A stretch of DNA of 64,000 nt from assembly GCF_029714285.1 (NCBI RefSeq), contig NZ_CP121663.1:434001-498000 (forward strand), given 5' to 3'. This stretch comes from Rhizobium sp. CB3090. GTDB lineage: Bacteria; Pseudomonadota; Alphaproteobacteria; Rhizobiales; Rhizobiaceae. Positions 34,727-46,467 of the stretch are shown one piece after another (the first letter of the stretch is position 1; the number at the start of each line of letters is the position of its first letter). Below the pieces are notes generated by a model, which did not search any database, was not told where the DNA came from, and worked only from the letters and a program-made list of their open reading frames with translations. The translations under genes and the position numbers were made by a program.

Positions 34727-35737
34727 ATGAGTAACACTCGCAAACCGCCGACCATGGCAGACGTAGCCCGCGTCACCGGGGTCTCCCCGATGACGGTATC
34801 GCGCGCATTCAAGGCCGATAGCCTGATCAGCAAGGAGAGACGAGAGGCCATCCTCCGGGCTGCCGAGGATCTCGGTTATGTTTTCGATAGCACGGCCTCC
34901 AACCTGCGTTCGCAGAAGTCCGGTTTCGTCGCGGTGACGATTCCTTCGATCAACAACGCCAATTTCGCCGACACCGTCGGCGGGCTTTCGGATACGCTCG
35001 CCGCGCGCGACATGCAGATCCTGTTGGGGTACACCAACTACAACATGCAGGAGGAGGAGCGGCTCATCGAGCAGCTCTTGCGCCGCAAGCCGCAGGCCAT
35101 TGTCGTGACCGGCGGCAGGCATACGGAACGCGGCCGACGTCTGTTGGAGACGGTCAATATCCCGGTGATCGAGACTTGGGATATTCCCGCCGAGCCGATC
35201 GACCATTACGTCGGATTTTCCAATGCCAACGCAGTTCGCGACATGGTGGATCACTTCGTCCGCGCCGGCTATCGTCGCATCGCCTTCATCGGTGGCGATG
35301 TCGGGCGCGACACGCGCGGCAGCGAGCGGCGGATTGGCTTTGCCGCCGCAATGCAAGTGCACGGGCTCGATGCATCGCGCCTGATCGCCGCCGGACTGCC
35401 GCCCATTTCGATGCGGGAAGGGGCGAACGCGATGGCAAAGCTGATCGAGATCTATCCGGATACCGAAGCCGTCGTCTGTGTATCGGACCTTGCGGCTTAT
35501 GGCGCGCTGACCGAATGTCGTCGCTTGGGCGTTCCCGTGCCGGAGCGTTTTGCGATCGGCGGCTTCGGCAATTACGAGATCGGCGAAGTCTGCGTGCCCA
35601 CATTGACCACGATCAATGCCTTCGCACGCGAAATCGGTGAAAAGACCGCACGATTGATCCTCGATATCCTCGATGGCAAGCAGGGTGTCAATGTCAGGAT
35701 CTCGCCCGAACTGATTGTGCGCGACAGCAGCCGATAG
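34727..35737 (+). CDS. gntR: LacI-family repressor of gluconate/idonate genes (GntR type)
   Basis: The 336-residue protein has the LacI helix-turn-helix TMADVARVTGVSPMTVSRAFK at residues 9-29 and a sensor domain with PSINNANFADTVGGLSDTLAARDMQILLG, which is typical of gluconate-utilisation GntR/IdnR repressors. It sits right after the gluconate operon, and three matching operators (32050, 34702, 45949) lie in this window. The symbol refers to the LacI-type GntR, not the GntR/FadR superfamily. Confidence 0.88.
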   Translation: MSNTRKPPTMADVARVTGVSPMTVSRAFKADSLISKERREAILRAAEDLGYVFDSTASNLRSQKSGFVAVTIPSINNANFADTVGGLSDTLAARDMQILLGYTNYNMQEEERLIEQLLRRKPQAIVVTGGRHTERGRRLLETVNIPVIETWDIPAEPIDHYVGFSNANAVRDMVDHFVRAGYRRIAFIGGDVGRDTRGSERRIGFAAAMQVHGLDASRLIAAGLPPISMREGANAMAKLIEIYPDTEAVVCVSDLAAYGALTECRRLGVPVPERFAIGGFGNYEIGEVCVPTLTTINAFAREIGEKTARLILDILDGKQGVNVRISPELIVRDSSR

Positions 35738-35770
35738 AGATTAGGTGATCTCGATCGGTCTGTGTTCATA

Positions 35771-36973
35771 TTACATGCTCGCGGCCCTCGGCATGGCCAA
35801 TGTCTTTTTGACGATAGAGCCGTTATCCGTTCGCTCAATTTCCATACCTTCAAGGTCGAGGTCGGCGACCACTGTCCAGAGATGATAGAGCGAGCTGGCT
35901 GGTATCGAGTTCGCGACCAGATTTCCAGAACTGTCGAAACAGTCTCTCCACATGCCGTATGGCGCATGACTTAGATATTCCGTCATAATTTGTGTCGCGA
36001 GTTCGCGCGCATTCTTTAAATTGACTGGATCGTTTTGCGCTGCATACTCGGTGATATAAGCTTTGAGCAATTCAGTTTGTGGCCACAGGCGCCTCGTATT
36101 TTTGGAAATGCGTCCGTCATCAAAAAACTCATCGAGAATAAACGGAATGGTCGCTTCACTGAGACAACGCTGAGATGCAGCGAGGAGATTCGAGCAAAGT
36201 TGCGTATGATCTTCTTTCGCCAGCTTTTCATATCGCCGAATTAACCAAACCCACTCTGCCATGTGGCCGGGCTCAATTCGATCTGAGCCATATTCCTTTG
36301 AGATTTCCCACGCAGGGCCAAAAAACTCGCGGAGCAGACCAAATTTCCGATCGTAAAACTGCGTCTGAAATAGTGCGAAAATGTCGTGGGCGCGAGCGAT
36401 ATAGCGGTAGGATCCATCCGTCTCCCACAGCGCAAGACAAGCTTCGAAAAAGTGCATATGAGGATTCTGTCGGCGCGGTAGATTACCGCTCGCGGTCTCT
36501 GCCCAACCACCAAAATCTGCTGCAAGCGTTTTGTCGATTGCAGACAGTGTCTCATCCGCAACCGATTTATAGAGGTTGTTTCCGGTCGCCTTGAAGAGCC
36601 ACGCAAGAGCGAGAAGAACACAGGACTGATCATAAAGATCTATCTCCGGATCCACCACGCGAGAGGCTTTTCGATCGAATGAGCGGACAAATCCGGACCG
36701 TTCGCCAGGCATCCAACAGGTACTTCTTAAGCTATCGAATGCAATTTGCGCTTTATCCAATGCCTCTCTGGGCGCAGCATTTTGGCAATAGGCATGGGCG
36801 AACACATAAATCTGGCGCGCAGAGGTCCGAGTTCGCACTACCGTGCTGCCCGTCCGAGATCCATCAAGGGCCAACGCTTCCACAAACTGGCAGGCGTCGT
36901 CATCGAAGGCCAATTTGAGCCAAGCTGGAAGTATAGTGTCGATCAGATGTGTCTTAAGAGCAAGCAACGGCAT
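35771..36973 (-). CDS. AGE-family sugar epimerase/isomerase
   Basis: The 400-residue protein is an (alpha/alpha)6-barrel enzyme of the N-acylglucosamine 2-epimerase / mannose-6-phosphate isomerase-like family: RTSARQIYVFAHAY, NPHMHFFEACLALWE, EPGHMAEWVWLI and RLWPQTELLKAY carry the conserved His, Glu and Arg residues of the active site. The start is uncertain: ATG at 36973 or GTG at 36994, neither with a strong ribosome site. Its GC content is visibly lower than that of its neighbours and it is convergent to the repressor gene, which suggests separate acquisition. Confidence 0.85.
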   Translation of the reverse strand: MPLLALKTHLIDTILPAWLKLAFDDDACQFVEALALDGSRTGSTVVRTRTSARQIYVFAHAYCQNAAPREALDKAQIAFDSLRSTCWMPGERSGFVRSFDRKASRVVDPEIDLYDQSCVLLALAWLFKATGNNLYKSVADETLSAIDKTLAADFGGWAETASGNLPRRQNPHMHFFEACLALWETDGSYRYIARAHDIFALFQTQFYDRKFGLLREFFGPAWEISKEYGSDRIEPGHMAEWVWLIRRYEKLAKEDHTQLCSNLLAASQRCLSEATIPFILDEFFDDGRISKNTRRLWPQTELLKAYITEYAAQNDPVNLKNARELATQIMTEYLSHAPYGMWRDCFDSSGNLVANSIPASSLYHLWTVVADLDLEGMEIERTDNGSIVKKTLAMPRAASM

Positions 36974-37404
36974 AATAAGTTCTTTGAAAGTCACTCGGAT
37001 CTGATCGGGTCTTTACGTTGCTGACTTAAAATGCCGCAATCGCTTGGAGACGGTGTGGGCTAAAGGGGAGCACCGGTTGGCTTCAAGAATTCATTTAGTA
37101 AGGTGCCCAATAAAAAATCACTGAACGGTGAGAACCCAAGTGCCTGTATCCGCTCGAATTGTCACAATCAAGGCGTGAAATTCAAATCGCACAGCTCCGA
37201 TAAAAGAGCATAAACACCGGTGAGTAGTTGTTTTCGAATGCGTTAAAGTGACCCTATAAAAAAGCCGATTGCGAGCCCTCGGTTGCCGCTGCGGTGGCAT
37301 GGAAAGCACGACGAATGCGCCCTATCTCTTTGATAGGGCTCGTGGCGGCTACAGAGACGACCACCGTCGCAATCGGGCAGCGCGAGCGGAAAGGGAAGGA
37401 ACAG
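36974..37404. other. Long divergent intergenic region before the bkd operon
   Basis: About 430 bases separate the epimerase gene from the acyl-CoA dehydrogenase gene. The only structure noted is a hairpin at 37319-37339 (GCCCTATC/GATAGGGC, 5-base loop), which would lie in the 5' leader of the bkd transcript. No protein-coding frame is supported. The promoters of both flanking genes must lie here. Confidence 0.5.
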
Positions 37405-39829
<2,425 letters not shown>

Positions 39830-39831
39830 GA

Positions 39832-40845
39832 ATGACCAGGATGACGATGATCGAGGCGGTGCGCAGCGCCATGGACGTCTCGATGGCGCGGGACGACAAT
39901 GTCGTCGTTTTTGGTGAGGATGTGGGTTATTTCGGTGGCGTCTTCCGATGCACGCAGGGGCTTCAGGCGAAATATGGCAAGACGCGCTGTTTCGACACGC
40001 CGATAAGCGAATCGGGCATCGTCGGCACGGCAATCGGCATGGCCGCCTATGGCCTGAGACCCTGTGTCGAAATCCAGTTCGCCGATTACATGTATCCGGC
40101 CTATGACCAGCTAACGCAGGAGGCGGCACGCATCCGCTACCGCTCCAACGGGGATTTTACCTGTCCGATCGTTGTGCGCATGCCGACAGGCGGCGGCATC
40201 TTTGGCGGCCAGACGCACAGCCAGAGCCCGGAGGCACTTTTCACCCATGTCTGCGGGCTGAAGGTGATCGTGCCATCCAATCCCTACGACGCCAAAGGCC
40301 TGCTGATCGCTGCGATCGAAGATCCGGATCCAGTGATGTTTCTGGAGCCGAAGCGGCTCTATAACGGCCCCTTCGACGGCCATCACGAGCGGCCGGTGAC
40401 GGCTTGGTCCAAACATGAGCTCGGAGAGGTGCCTGAGGGCCACTACACGATCCCGATCGGCAAGGCCGAGATTCGGCGGGCAGGCTCAGCGGTAACCGTC
40501 GTCGCCTATGGCACGATGGTGCATGTGGCGCTCGCCGCGGCCGAGGATGCCGGCATCGATGCCGAAGTGATCGATCTCAGGAGTTTGCTGCCGCTCGATC
40601 TGGACACGATCGTCAATTCGGTCCGGAAGACCGGACGCTGTGTTGTCGTGCATGAGGCAACGCTGACTTCGGGCTTTGGGGCCGAGGTCGTAGCGCTGGT
40701 TCAGGAAAATTGCTTTTACCATCTGGAGGCGCCAATCGTGCGCGTTGCCGGCTGGGACACGCCTTATCCGCACGCGCAGGAGTGGGATTACTTCCCAGGC
40801 CCTGCCCGTCTCGGACAGGCGCTTATCGAAATCATAGGGGCCTGA
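39832..40845 (+). CDS. bkdA2: Branched-chain 2-oxoacid dehydrogenase E1 beta subunit
   Basis: The 337-residue protein has a transketolase pyrimidine-binding domain (VVVFGEDVGYFGGVFRCTQGL with the cofactor Glu; GIVGTAIGMAAYGLRP) and a C-terminal transketolase domain (AEVIDLRSLLPLDLDTI; HEATLTSGFGAEV). It completes the E1 heterotetramer with BkdA1. Its gene lies between bkdA1 and bkdB with three-base gaps. Confidence 0.95.
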   Translation: MTRMTMIEAVRSAMDVSMARDDNVVVFGEDVGYFGGVFRCTQGLQAKYGKTRCFDTPISESGIVGTAIGMAAYGLRPCVEIQFADYMYPAYDQLTQEAARIRYRSNGDFTCPIVVRMPTGGGIFGGQTHSQSPEALFTHVCGLKVIVPSNPYDAKGLLIAAIEDPDPVMFLEPKRLYNGPFDGHHERPVTAWSKHELGEVPEGHYTIPIGKAEIRRAGSAVTVVAYGTMVHVALAAAEDAGIDAEVIDLRSLLPLDLDTIVNSVRKTGRCVVVHEATLTSGFGAEVVALVQENCFYHLEAPIVRVAGWDTPYPHAQEWDYFPGPARLGQALIEIIGA

Positions 40846-40848
40846 GCC

Positions 40849-42075
40849 ATGAGCGAATTTGTCATCGAGATGCCTGATGTAGGGGAGGGAGTTGCCGAGG
40901 CCGAGCTCGTGGAGTGGTTCGTGAAGGTAGGAGATCCTGTTCGCGAGGACATGGTGGTTGCCGCCGTCATGACAGACAAAGCCACCGTGGAAATCCCATC
41001 TCCCGTCAACGGTATTGTCACCTGGCTTGCCGGTGAGGTCGGAGAGCGTATCGCGGTCAACGCCGCGCTGGTGCGTATCGATACAGCCGGAGATACCGGC
41101 GGAGCTCGGTCCGAGGAGGGCCTAGAGACAACTATCGAAGTGACGAAGGCGGAGCTTCCAAAGCCTGCTCCAACAGCGTCGCATTCAGTGACGCCGCAAA
41201 CCGAAAAGCCACTTGCCGCGCCGCCGGTGCGGCTCTTCGCCAAGGAAAGCGGTATCGACCTCGCACAAGTGCAAGGAACTGGACCAGCCGGCCGCATCCT
41301 GCGAGAGGACATCGAGCAATTCTTGAGCCACGAGGCCGCTCCCACAAGGCCAAGGGGCGGCTTTGCCAAGGTGGCTCCGAACGAAGAGATCAAACTGACC
41401 GGGCTGCGCCGCCGGATCGCCGAGAAAATGGCACTCTCCGCCTCGCGTATTCCTCACATTACCTATGTGGAAGAGGTGGACATGACCTCGCTCGAGGAAT
41501 TGCGCGCCACCATGAACGCCGACCGCAAGCCGGATCATCCGAAACTGACGGTTCTGCCTTTTCTGGTACAGGCGGTGGTGAAGGCCATTTCCGAGCAGCC
41601 CGATGTCAATGCTACCTTTGATGACGAAGCCGGCATCATCACGCGCTATGGCGCGGTCCATATGGGTATCGCAACGCAGACGCCGGCCGGTTTGACCGTG
41701 CCTGTCGTGCGGCATGCGGAAGCACGCAGCATCTGGGATTGCGCCGCTGAGATGAACCGGCTGGCGGAGGCGGCGCGATCCGGCACTGCGACGCGTGATG
41801 AGCTTTCCGGCTCGACCATTACCATCAGCTCGCTCGGGGCGCTCGGCGGCATCGTCTCCACGCCAATCATCAATCATCCGGAGGTGGCGATTATCGGCGT
41901 CAACAAGATCGCCATACGGCCGGTCTGGGACGGCACGCAGTTCGTACCGCGCAAGATGATGAATCTCTCGTCCAGCTTCGATCATCGCATCGTGGACGGT
42001 TGGGATGCGGCGACATTCGTGCAGCGCGTCCGCACGCTGCTCGAAACGCCGGCGCTCATTTTCATCGAAGGTTGA
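40849..42075 (+). CDS. bkdB: Branched-chain 2-oxoacid dehydrogenase E2 (dihydrolipoyl transacylase)
   Basis: The 408-residue protein has one lipoyl domain with the lipoyl lysine in MTDKATVEIPSP near residue 44, an alanine/proline-rich linker, a peripheral-subunit-binding domain (VRLFAKESGIDLAQVQGTGPAGRILREDI), and a CoA-acyltransferase domain ending in SSSFDHRIVDGWDAATFV with the catalytic His and Asp. It moves the acyl group to CoA. The E3 gene (lpd) that normally completes the set is not in the window; the next gene is convergent. Confidence 0.95.
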   Translation: MSEFVIEMPDVGEGVAEAELVEWFVKVGDPVREDMVVAAVMTDKATVEIPSPVNGIVTWLAGEVGERIAVNAALVRIDTAGDTGGARSEEGLETTIEVTKAELPKPAPTASHSVTPQTEKPLAAPPVRLFAKESGIDLAQVQGTGPAGRILREDIEQFLSHEAAPTRPRGGFAKVAPNEEIKLTGLRRRIAEKMALSASRIPHITYVEEVDMTSLEELRATMNADRKPDHPKLTVLPFLVQAVVKAISEQPDVNATFDDEAGIITRYGAVHMGIATQTPAGLTVPVVRHAEARSIWDCAAEMNRLAEAARSGTATRDELSGSTITISSLGALGGIVSTPIINHPEVAIIGVNKIAIRPVWDGTQFVPRKMMNLSSSFDHRIVDGWDAATFVQRVRTLLETPALIFIEG

Positions 42076-42154
42076 GATCATCAAAGCGTTCGAAACTCTT
42101 GTCGTATGCAGAGCCGTTTTTCCGCTGTTGACGCAGGAGGTTGTCAGCAGTCTG

Positions 42155-42176
42155 AGCGCGGCCCGAAGGCCGCGCT
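42155..42176. terminator. Bidirectional terminator hairpin
   Basis: A perfect 9-bp stem AGCGCGGCC/GGCCGCGCT with a CGAA tetraloop lies between the convergent ends of bkdB (42075) and the sugar-binding protein gene (42196). There is no T-run on either side. Confidence 0.65.
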
Positions 42177-42195
42177 GTTCTCGATCGAAAAGGGA

Positions 42196-43290
42196 TCATT
42201 TACCCCAGATCTTCTTGTATTGGTCCTTGTAGCCGTTATCAGGATCAAACGTGTTCTTCGGGCCGCCATCGGACTGGATATTGTCTGCCGTTACCACATG
42301 CAGCGGCGAGAGATAGCCGGACCATTTTTCGCCGGAAAACGCGCGATTGAGTTCGTCGACCAGTTGCCAACCCTGGAGGTTGAGGGGTTCGGCCACCGTG
42401 ACCTTCTGGAATTGACCGGCGCGGATGCGTTCATAGGCCGATTGCGAGCCGTCGCCGGCGGCGACATTGATCGGCGCATCGGTGCCGCTCTTGCCGGCGG
42501 AGGCGAGAGACGGGCCCATGAAGTCGAAATAGAGGTCATTGATCGCAAGCGAATGGGTCCAGCTATCACCGTATTTCTGCAGGAGCGAGGTGGTAAGCTG
42601 CGGCATGCGCTGCGATGTCTCGGCGATCGGGGTATCGACATATTCGAGCACCTTGCCGCCAAGCCGTTCGATTTCCTGCTTCATCTTGTCCGCCTTGGCG
42701 ATGGCGATCGCATAGGTAGAATCCGTGAAGATGATGACGCCGGGCTTGCCCTTGGCATCGACGAAGGCCCAGTCGGCCGCCGCTTTCGAGACTTCCATCG
42801 CATCGGTGCTGACATTGGCGAAGAGACCGTTCTTGTCATCGGGACCGATGACCGGTCCGGCATGCCATGCGACCAACGGGATCTTGGCGGCCTTTGCTTG
42901 TTCCAGGGCCGGGGCCTGCTCGACGGCATCGAAGCCATCGATGATGATGCCGGCAGGCTGCAGCGCTATGGCCTGACCGAAGGCAGCCGTGCGTCCGCCG
43001 ATAGAGCCCGCGCCGTCAAGAACCTTCACCTGCCAGCCGATCGCCTTTGCTGCTTCCTCGACACCGTTGCTGACGCCGAGAATGCCGCCATTCTTGAGGT
43101 CGCCAGCCAAGACGACGATGGTCTTGCCGGCCTGTGCCTTCGGGCCGGTGGTCGGGCCGTCCCATTTGGTGACCGGCGTTGCATATTTTTCAACGACGGC
43201 TTTCGCATCGGCCATCGGATCCGCATAGGCCTGGCCTGCACACAGCATCAACAGACCGGTAGTCGCTTGCAGGAAAAATCTGCGTTTCAT
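42196..43290 (-). CDS. Sugar ABC transporter substrate-binding protein
   Basis: The 364-residue protein begins with a signal peptide containing a twin arginine (MKRRFFLQATTGLLMLCAGQAYA) and folds as a type I periplasmic binding protein (GKTIVVLAGDLKNGGILGVSNGVEEAAKAIGW; PAGIIIDGFDAVEQAP; PLVAWHAGPVIG). It is the last gene of a three-gene transporter operon whose promoter carries the gluconate-type operator. A sugar acid such as idonate, gluconate or a ketogluconate is therefore the likely ligand; this is inference. Confidence 0.87.
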   Translation of the reverse strand: MKRRFFLQATTGLLMLCAGQAYADPMADAKAVVEKYATPVTKWDGPTTGPKAQAGKTIVVLAGDLKNGGILGVSNGVEEAAKAIGWQVKVLDGAGSIGGRTAAFGQAIALQPAGIIIDGFDAVEQAPALEQAKAAKIPLVAWHAGPVIGPDDKNGLFANVSTDAMEVSKAAADWAFVDAKGKPGVIIFTDSTYAIAIAKADKMKQEIERLGGKVLEYVDTPIAETSQRMPQLTTSLLQKYGDSWTHSLAINDLYFDFMGPSLASAGKSGTDAPINVAAGDGSQSAYERIRAGQFQKVTVAEPLNLQGWQLVDELNRAFSGEKWSGYLSPLHVVTADNIQSDGGPKNTFDPDNGYKDQYKKIWGK

Positions 43291-43331
43291 TTCATTCTCC
43301 TCCCTTTGAAAAAATTAAACCAAGATGATCT

Positions 43332-44402
43332 TCAGTTATCGATCGCCTTAGCCGATAGCTGCGGTTTTTGTGCTGGAGCCATTCGTCCGGCATGGCTCCG
43401 GCGACGCTGCGCGTAGCCGGCGATCCCGATGGCGACGAGCAGGGTCACGCCGTTGAAAAGTGGCTCCACATAGAACGAGCCTCCGAACTGCTGGATACCG
43501 GCAATACCGACGGCCAGAATGATGACGCCAATCATGGTGCCCCAGACATTGACGCGGCCGGGTTTGATGGTCGTGGAGCCAAGGAAAGCGCCGACGAGCG
43601 CCGGCAGAAGATATTCCAACCCGACGCTGGCCTGGCCGATGCGCAGCTTGGAAGCGAGCAATACGCCGGCGATGGCAGCGAGCGTGCCCGACGTTACGAA
43701 GGCGCCGATGACGAAGCGGCGGACCGGAATACCGTTCAAGGCGGCCGCCTTCGGATTGGCGCCGATGGCATAGATGTAACGGCCGATCGGCAGATATTCG
43801 AGTACGATCCACATGACGAAGGCGAGGCCGAGCACATAGATCCCGGTGATCGGAAGCCCGAAGACCATCGTCCCGTTAAGCGCATAAAAGCCCTGCGGGA
43901 GCATGCCGACCACCTGTCGTCCGCCGGTATGCCACAAAGCGATGGCATAGAGCACGGTGCCGGTTCCGAGCGTTGCGATGAAGCTGTCGATCTTGGCGAT
44001 TTCCACCAGCAACCCGTTCAGGAAGCCGGTCAGGGCGCCGAGCAGGATGACGATCAGCACGGCCACCGGCCAGGGCAGGCCGAACATTGTCTGCAAGCTG
44101 ATCGCCAGGACATGCCAGAGCACGATGCCGTAACCGATCGTCAGGTCGATGCGTCCTGCCGCCATCGGGATCATCGCAGCCAATGACAGAATGGCGATGA
44201 TCGTCTTGTCAGAGATGATCGAGCGCAGATTGAGCAGCGTCGGAAAGGTCTGCGGCAGCAGAATGGAAAACAGCAGGATCAGAAGGGCCGTAAGAATAAC
44301 GAGGCCGTAGACCGGCAGGAGGCGCTGGATTTTCTGGCCGAAGCTCATTCCCGCAAGCTCGGCGCTGGTGGGTTCGAGCGCATTGGATTCGATCGATTGC
44401 AT
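43332..44402 (-). CDS. Sugar ABC transporter permease (RbsC type)
   Basis: The 356-residue protein has about nine hydrophobic helices and the BPD_transp_2 pattern, including IDLTIGYGIVLWHVLAI, LNGLLVEIAKIDSFIATLGTGT and the coupling-helix region NPKAAALNGIPVRRFVIGAFVTSGTLAAIAG. It is the membrane channel for the ATPase upstream and the binding protein downstream in this operon. Confidence 0.9.
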   Translation of the reverse strand: MQSIESNALEPTSAELAGMSFGQKIQRLLPVYGLVILTALLILLFSILLPQTFPTLLNLRSIISDKTIIAILSLAAMIPMAAGRIDLTIGYGIVLWHVLAISLQTMFGLPWPVAVLIVILLGALTGFLNGLLVEIAKIDSFIATLGTGTVLYAIALWHTGGRQVVGMLPQGFYALNGTMVFGLPITGIYVLGLAFVMWIVLEYLPIGRYIYAIGANPKAAALNGIPVRRFVIGAFVTSGTLAAIAGVLLASKLRIGQASVGLEYLLPALVGAFLGSTTIKPGRVNVWGTMIGVIILAVGIAGIQQFGGSFYVEPLFNGVTLLVAIGIAGYAQRRRSHAGRMAPAQKPQLSAKAIDN

Positions 44403-44417
44403 GAGTTCCTCCCTGGA

Positions 44418-45914
44418 TCAGGCCGCTTCGGATGCGGATGCCGCGGCGATGACCGCCGGTGTTGTTAACTCGGCGCCGCTCAGTTCCCGGACGATTTGGC
44501 CGCGCGAGAACACCAGGGCGCGATGGCAGATATGAGCGATTTCTTCGAAGTCCGTGGAAACGACGAGCACAGCCAGCCCATCTTCAACGGCTTCTGCGAT
44601 CAGCTTGTAGATGTCCGCCTTGGCGCCGACATCCACGCCGGCTGTCGGGTCTTCGGCGATCAACAGCTTTCGGCCCGTCGCAAGCCACCGACCGACGACC
44701 ACCTTCTGTTGATTGCCGCCGGACAAGGCTTCGATCGCCAGGTTCTGATCGTTGGGTCTAAGGCCGACACGGCTGCCGAGCGAATAGGCCATGTCGGCCT
44801 CGCGCTGCGGCGGCAGGAAGGACATCATGCCCCGCCCGGATGCACCGGGATTGAGGAAGGTGTTTTCTCTCAGGCTAAGAGACATGGCGACAGACTCTTC
44901 CGTTCGATCCCTGGCAATCAAGCCAATACCCGAAGCCATGGCTGCGACCGGGCTGGAGAGATCGGGACTTGCGCCGTTCAGCAGGACCGTTCCGCTGGAG
45001 GTCTCGCAGCCGAAGAGGGCGCGCCCGATCAATTCCTGGCCTGCACCTCGCAATCCGACAAGACCGAGAAGCTCTCCTTGCCGAATGTCGAAGGACACCG
45101 GACCGGCGCCGCGGCAGGTAAGACTTTTGACCGAGACAATGGCAGGACCGGCGGTTCGTTCTGCCTTGACGAAAAGCTGGTCGGCCTTGCGTCCCACGAT
45201 CATTCGGATCAGCTCATCCGGCGACGTGTCGGAAACCGGTTTTTGCCCGACCAGTTGGCCGTCGCGCAGCACGGCGACCCGATCGGCGATCTTGAAAATT
45301 TCATCCAGCCGGTGCGAGACATAGATCATTGCAACACCGCGCTCCTTGAGCGGGCGGATGGCAGCAAACAGCTTTTCGACTTCATCGGCCGGCAAGCTCG
45401 CCGTCGGCTCGTCGAGAACTAAAACGTCCGCCTCGACGGCGAGAGCGCGAGCAATCGCCACCAGGGACTTTTCGGTTCGGGTCAGCTCCTGGATCCGCGT
45501 CGACGGATCGAAATCGCAGCCCACAAGCTTCAGGGCTTCCGCCGTGCGGCGTTCGGTTGCGCGCCAGTCGATCAGTCGGCCGCGCAACGAATAGCCTTGC
45601 GCGAGGCCGACATTTTCGCCGACTGTCATCCATTCGATCAGGCCTAGATCCTGATGGATGAAGGCGATCGGCTGGCGCTGGTTTGGTTTCGGCGGACGGT
45701 GATGGTACGGCTTGCCGCGAAACAGGATCTGTCCGCCATCCGGTCTGTAGATCCCCGCCAGCGTCTTGATGAGGGTCGACTTTCCAGCGCCGTTCTCACC
45801 GAGAAGTGCCAGGATTTCTCCGGGTTTCAGATCGAGTGAGACATTCGACAGGGCGCGTGTTCCACCAAATTCTTTGGTGATATCGCAAAATTCGAGCAGC
45901 TTTCCGTCGTCCAT
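44418..45914 (-). CDS. Sugar ABC transporter ATP-binding protein (RbsA type, two ABC domains)
   Basis: The 498-residue protein has two ABC domains. The first has Walker A GENGAGKSTLIKTL and Walker B VLVLDEPTASLP, with its signature changed to LTRTEKS. The second has a degenerate Walker A (GLRGAGQELIG), an intact signature LSGGNQQKVVVGRWL and AEDPTAGVDVGAK. This asymmetry is normal for RbsA/MglA/AraG. It leads the operon, with the operator palindrome 35 bases before its ATG. Confidence 0.92.
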   Translation of the reverse strand: MDDGKLLEFCDITKEFGGTRALSNVSLDLKPGEILALLGENGAGKSTLIKTLAGIYRPDGGQILFRGKPYHHRPPKPNQRQPIAFIHQDLGLIEWMTVGENVGLAQGYSLRGRLIDWRATERRTAEALKLVGCDFDPSTRIQELTRTEKSLVAIARALAVEADVLVLDEPTASLPADEVEKLFAAIRPLKERGVAMIYVSHRLDEIFKIADRVAVLRDGQLVGQKPVSDTSPDELIRMIVGRKADQLFVKAERTAGPAIVSVKSLTCRGAGPVSFDIRQGELLGLVGLRGAGQELIGRALFGCETSSGTVLLNGASPDLSSPVAAMASGIGLIARDRTEESVAMSLSLRENTFLNPGASGRGMMSFLPPQREADMAYSLGSRVGLRPNDQNLAIEALSGGNQQKVVVGRWLATGRKLLIAEDPTAGVDVGAKADIYKLIAEAVEDGLAVLVVSTDFEEIAHICHRALVFSRGQIVRELSGAELTTPAVIAAASASEAA

Positions 45915-45948
45915 CCTGCTCCTCCCAAAGTTCAGGTGAGAAGAGGCT

Positions 45949-45964
45949 ATGTTATCGATAACAT
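45949..45964. promoter_or_regulatory. Perfect 16-bp LacI-type operator ATGTTATCGATAACAT
   Basis: The site is identical to the one at 32050 and lies in the promoter of the RbsABC-type transporter operon. It places the transporter in the same regulon as the idonate/gluconate genes. Confidence 0.85.
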
Positions 45965-46388
45965 TCCGTCAAGAGGCTTCGCGTCGTAAGCGTGAACTCC
46001 CGGCTATGGATGGCTGGCGGAGGGAGCCTGCGCCTTATCGCGCAGGCCGGGGCAAGAAATGGTAAGTCGCTCCAGGACATGTCGCATTGAGGATGGCCAA
46101 GTGAAGCTCGGCTGAACGGAACGCAAATGTGGCAAGCGTTATTTAATACTTAAAATACATTTGCGAAGCCACATCGAAGCCGATTGTATTATTTTTTTCT
46201 ACCTTTCATTATTTGAGTATTCATGGCAGGAAAGGTAAGCGCCGCTTCAGCGGGGAGTTTTCTCAGCGTTTTCGGGAGTGTCAAGAAAACGGCATAAATT
46301 CAACTGGATAAGCACTGAAAATGGATTGCGTTGCGCGGTAAGTCGACCCGAGTTCCCGAAAATATATTGCTTATTGCAGGTAGTAATA
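45965..46388. other. Intergenic region between the transporter operon and IS630
   Basis: The left part has a hairpin at 46026-46047 (GCCTGCGC/GCGCAGGC, 6-base loop). The right part (46130-46260) is AT-rich with a T8 run and no supported gene. A 76-codon plus-strand frame at 46278-46508 crosses into the IS630 end and has no recognisable homology. Confidence 0.5.
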
Positions 46389-46467
46389 CCGAGGCTCAAT
46401 GATGTTGACTCAACGGATTCCGTTTTTGGTCAAATCATGATTCAACATGGCGGAAGGAGATTTCGCC

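Noticed and set aside
37319..37339. The leader hairpin before the acyl-CoA dehydrogenase as a riboswitch
   Set aside because: A single 8-bp stem-loop does not match any riboswitch class I know; it is kept only as a noted hairpin.
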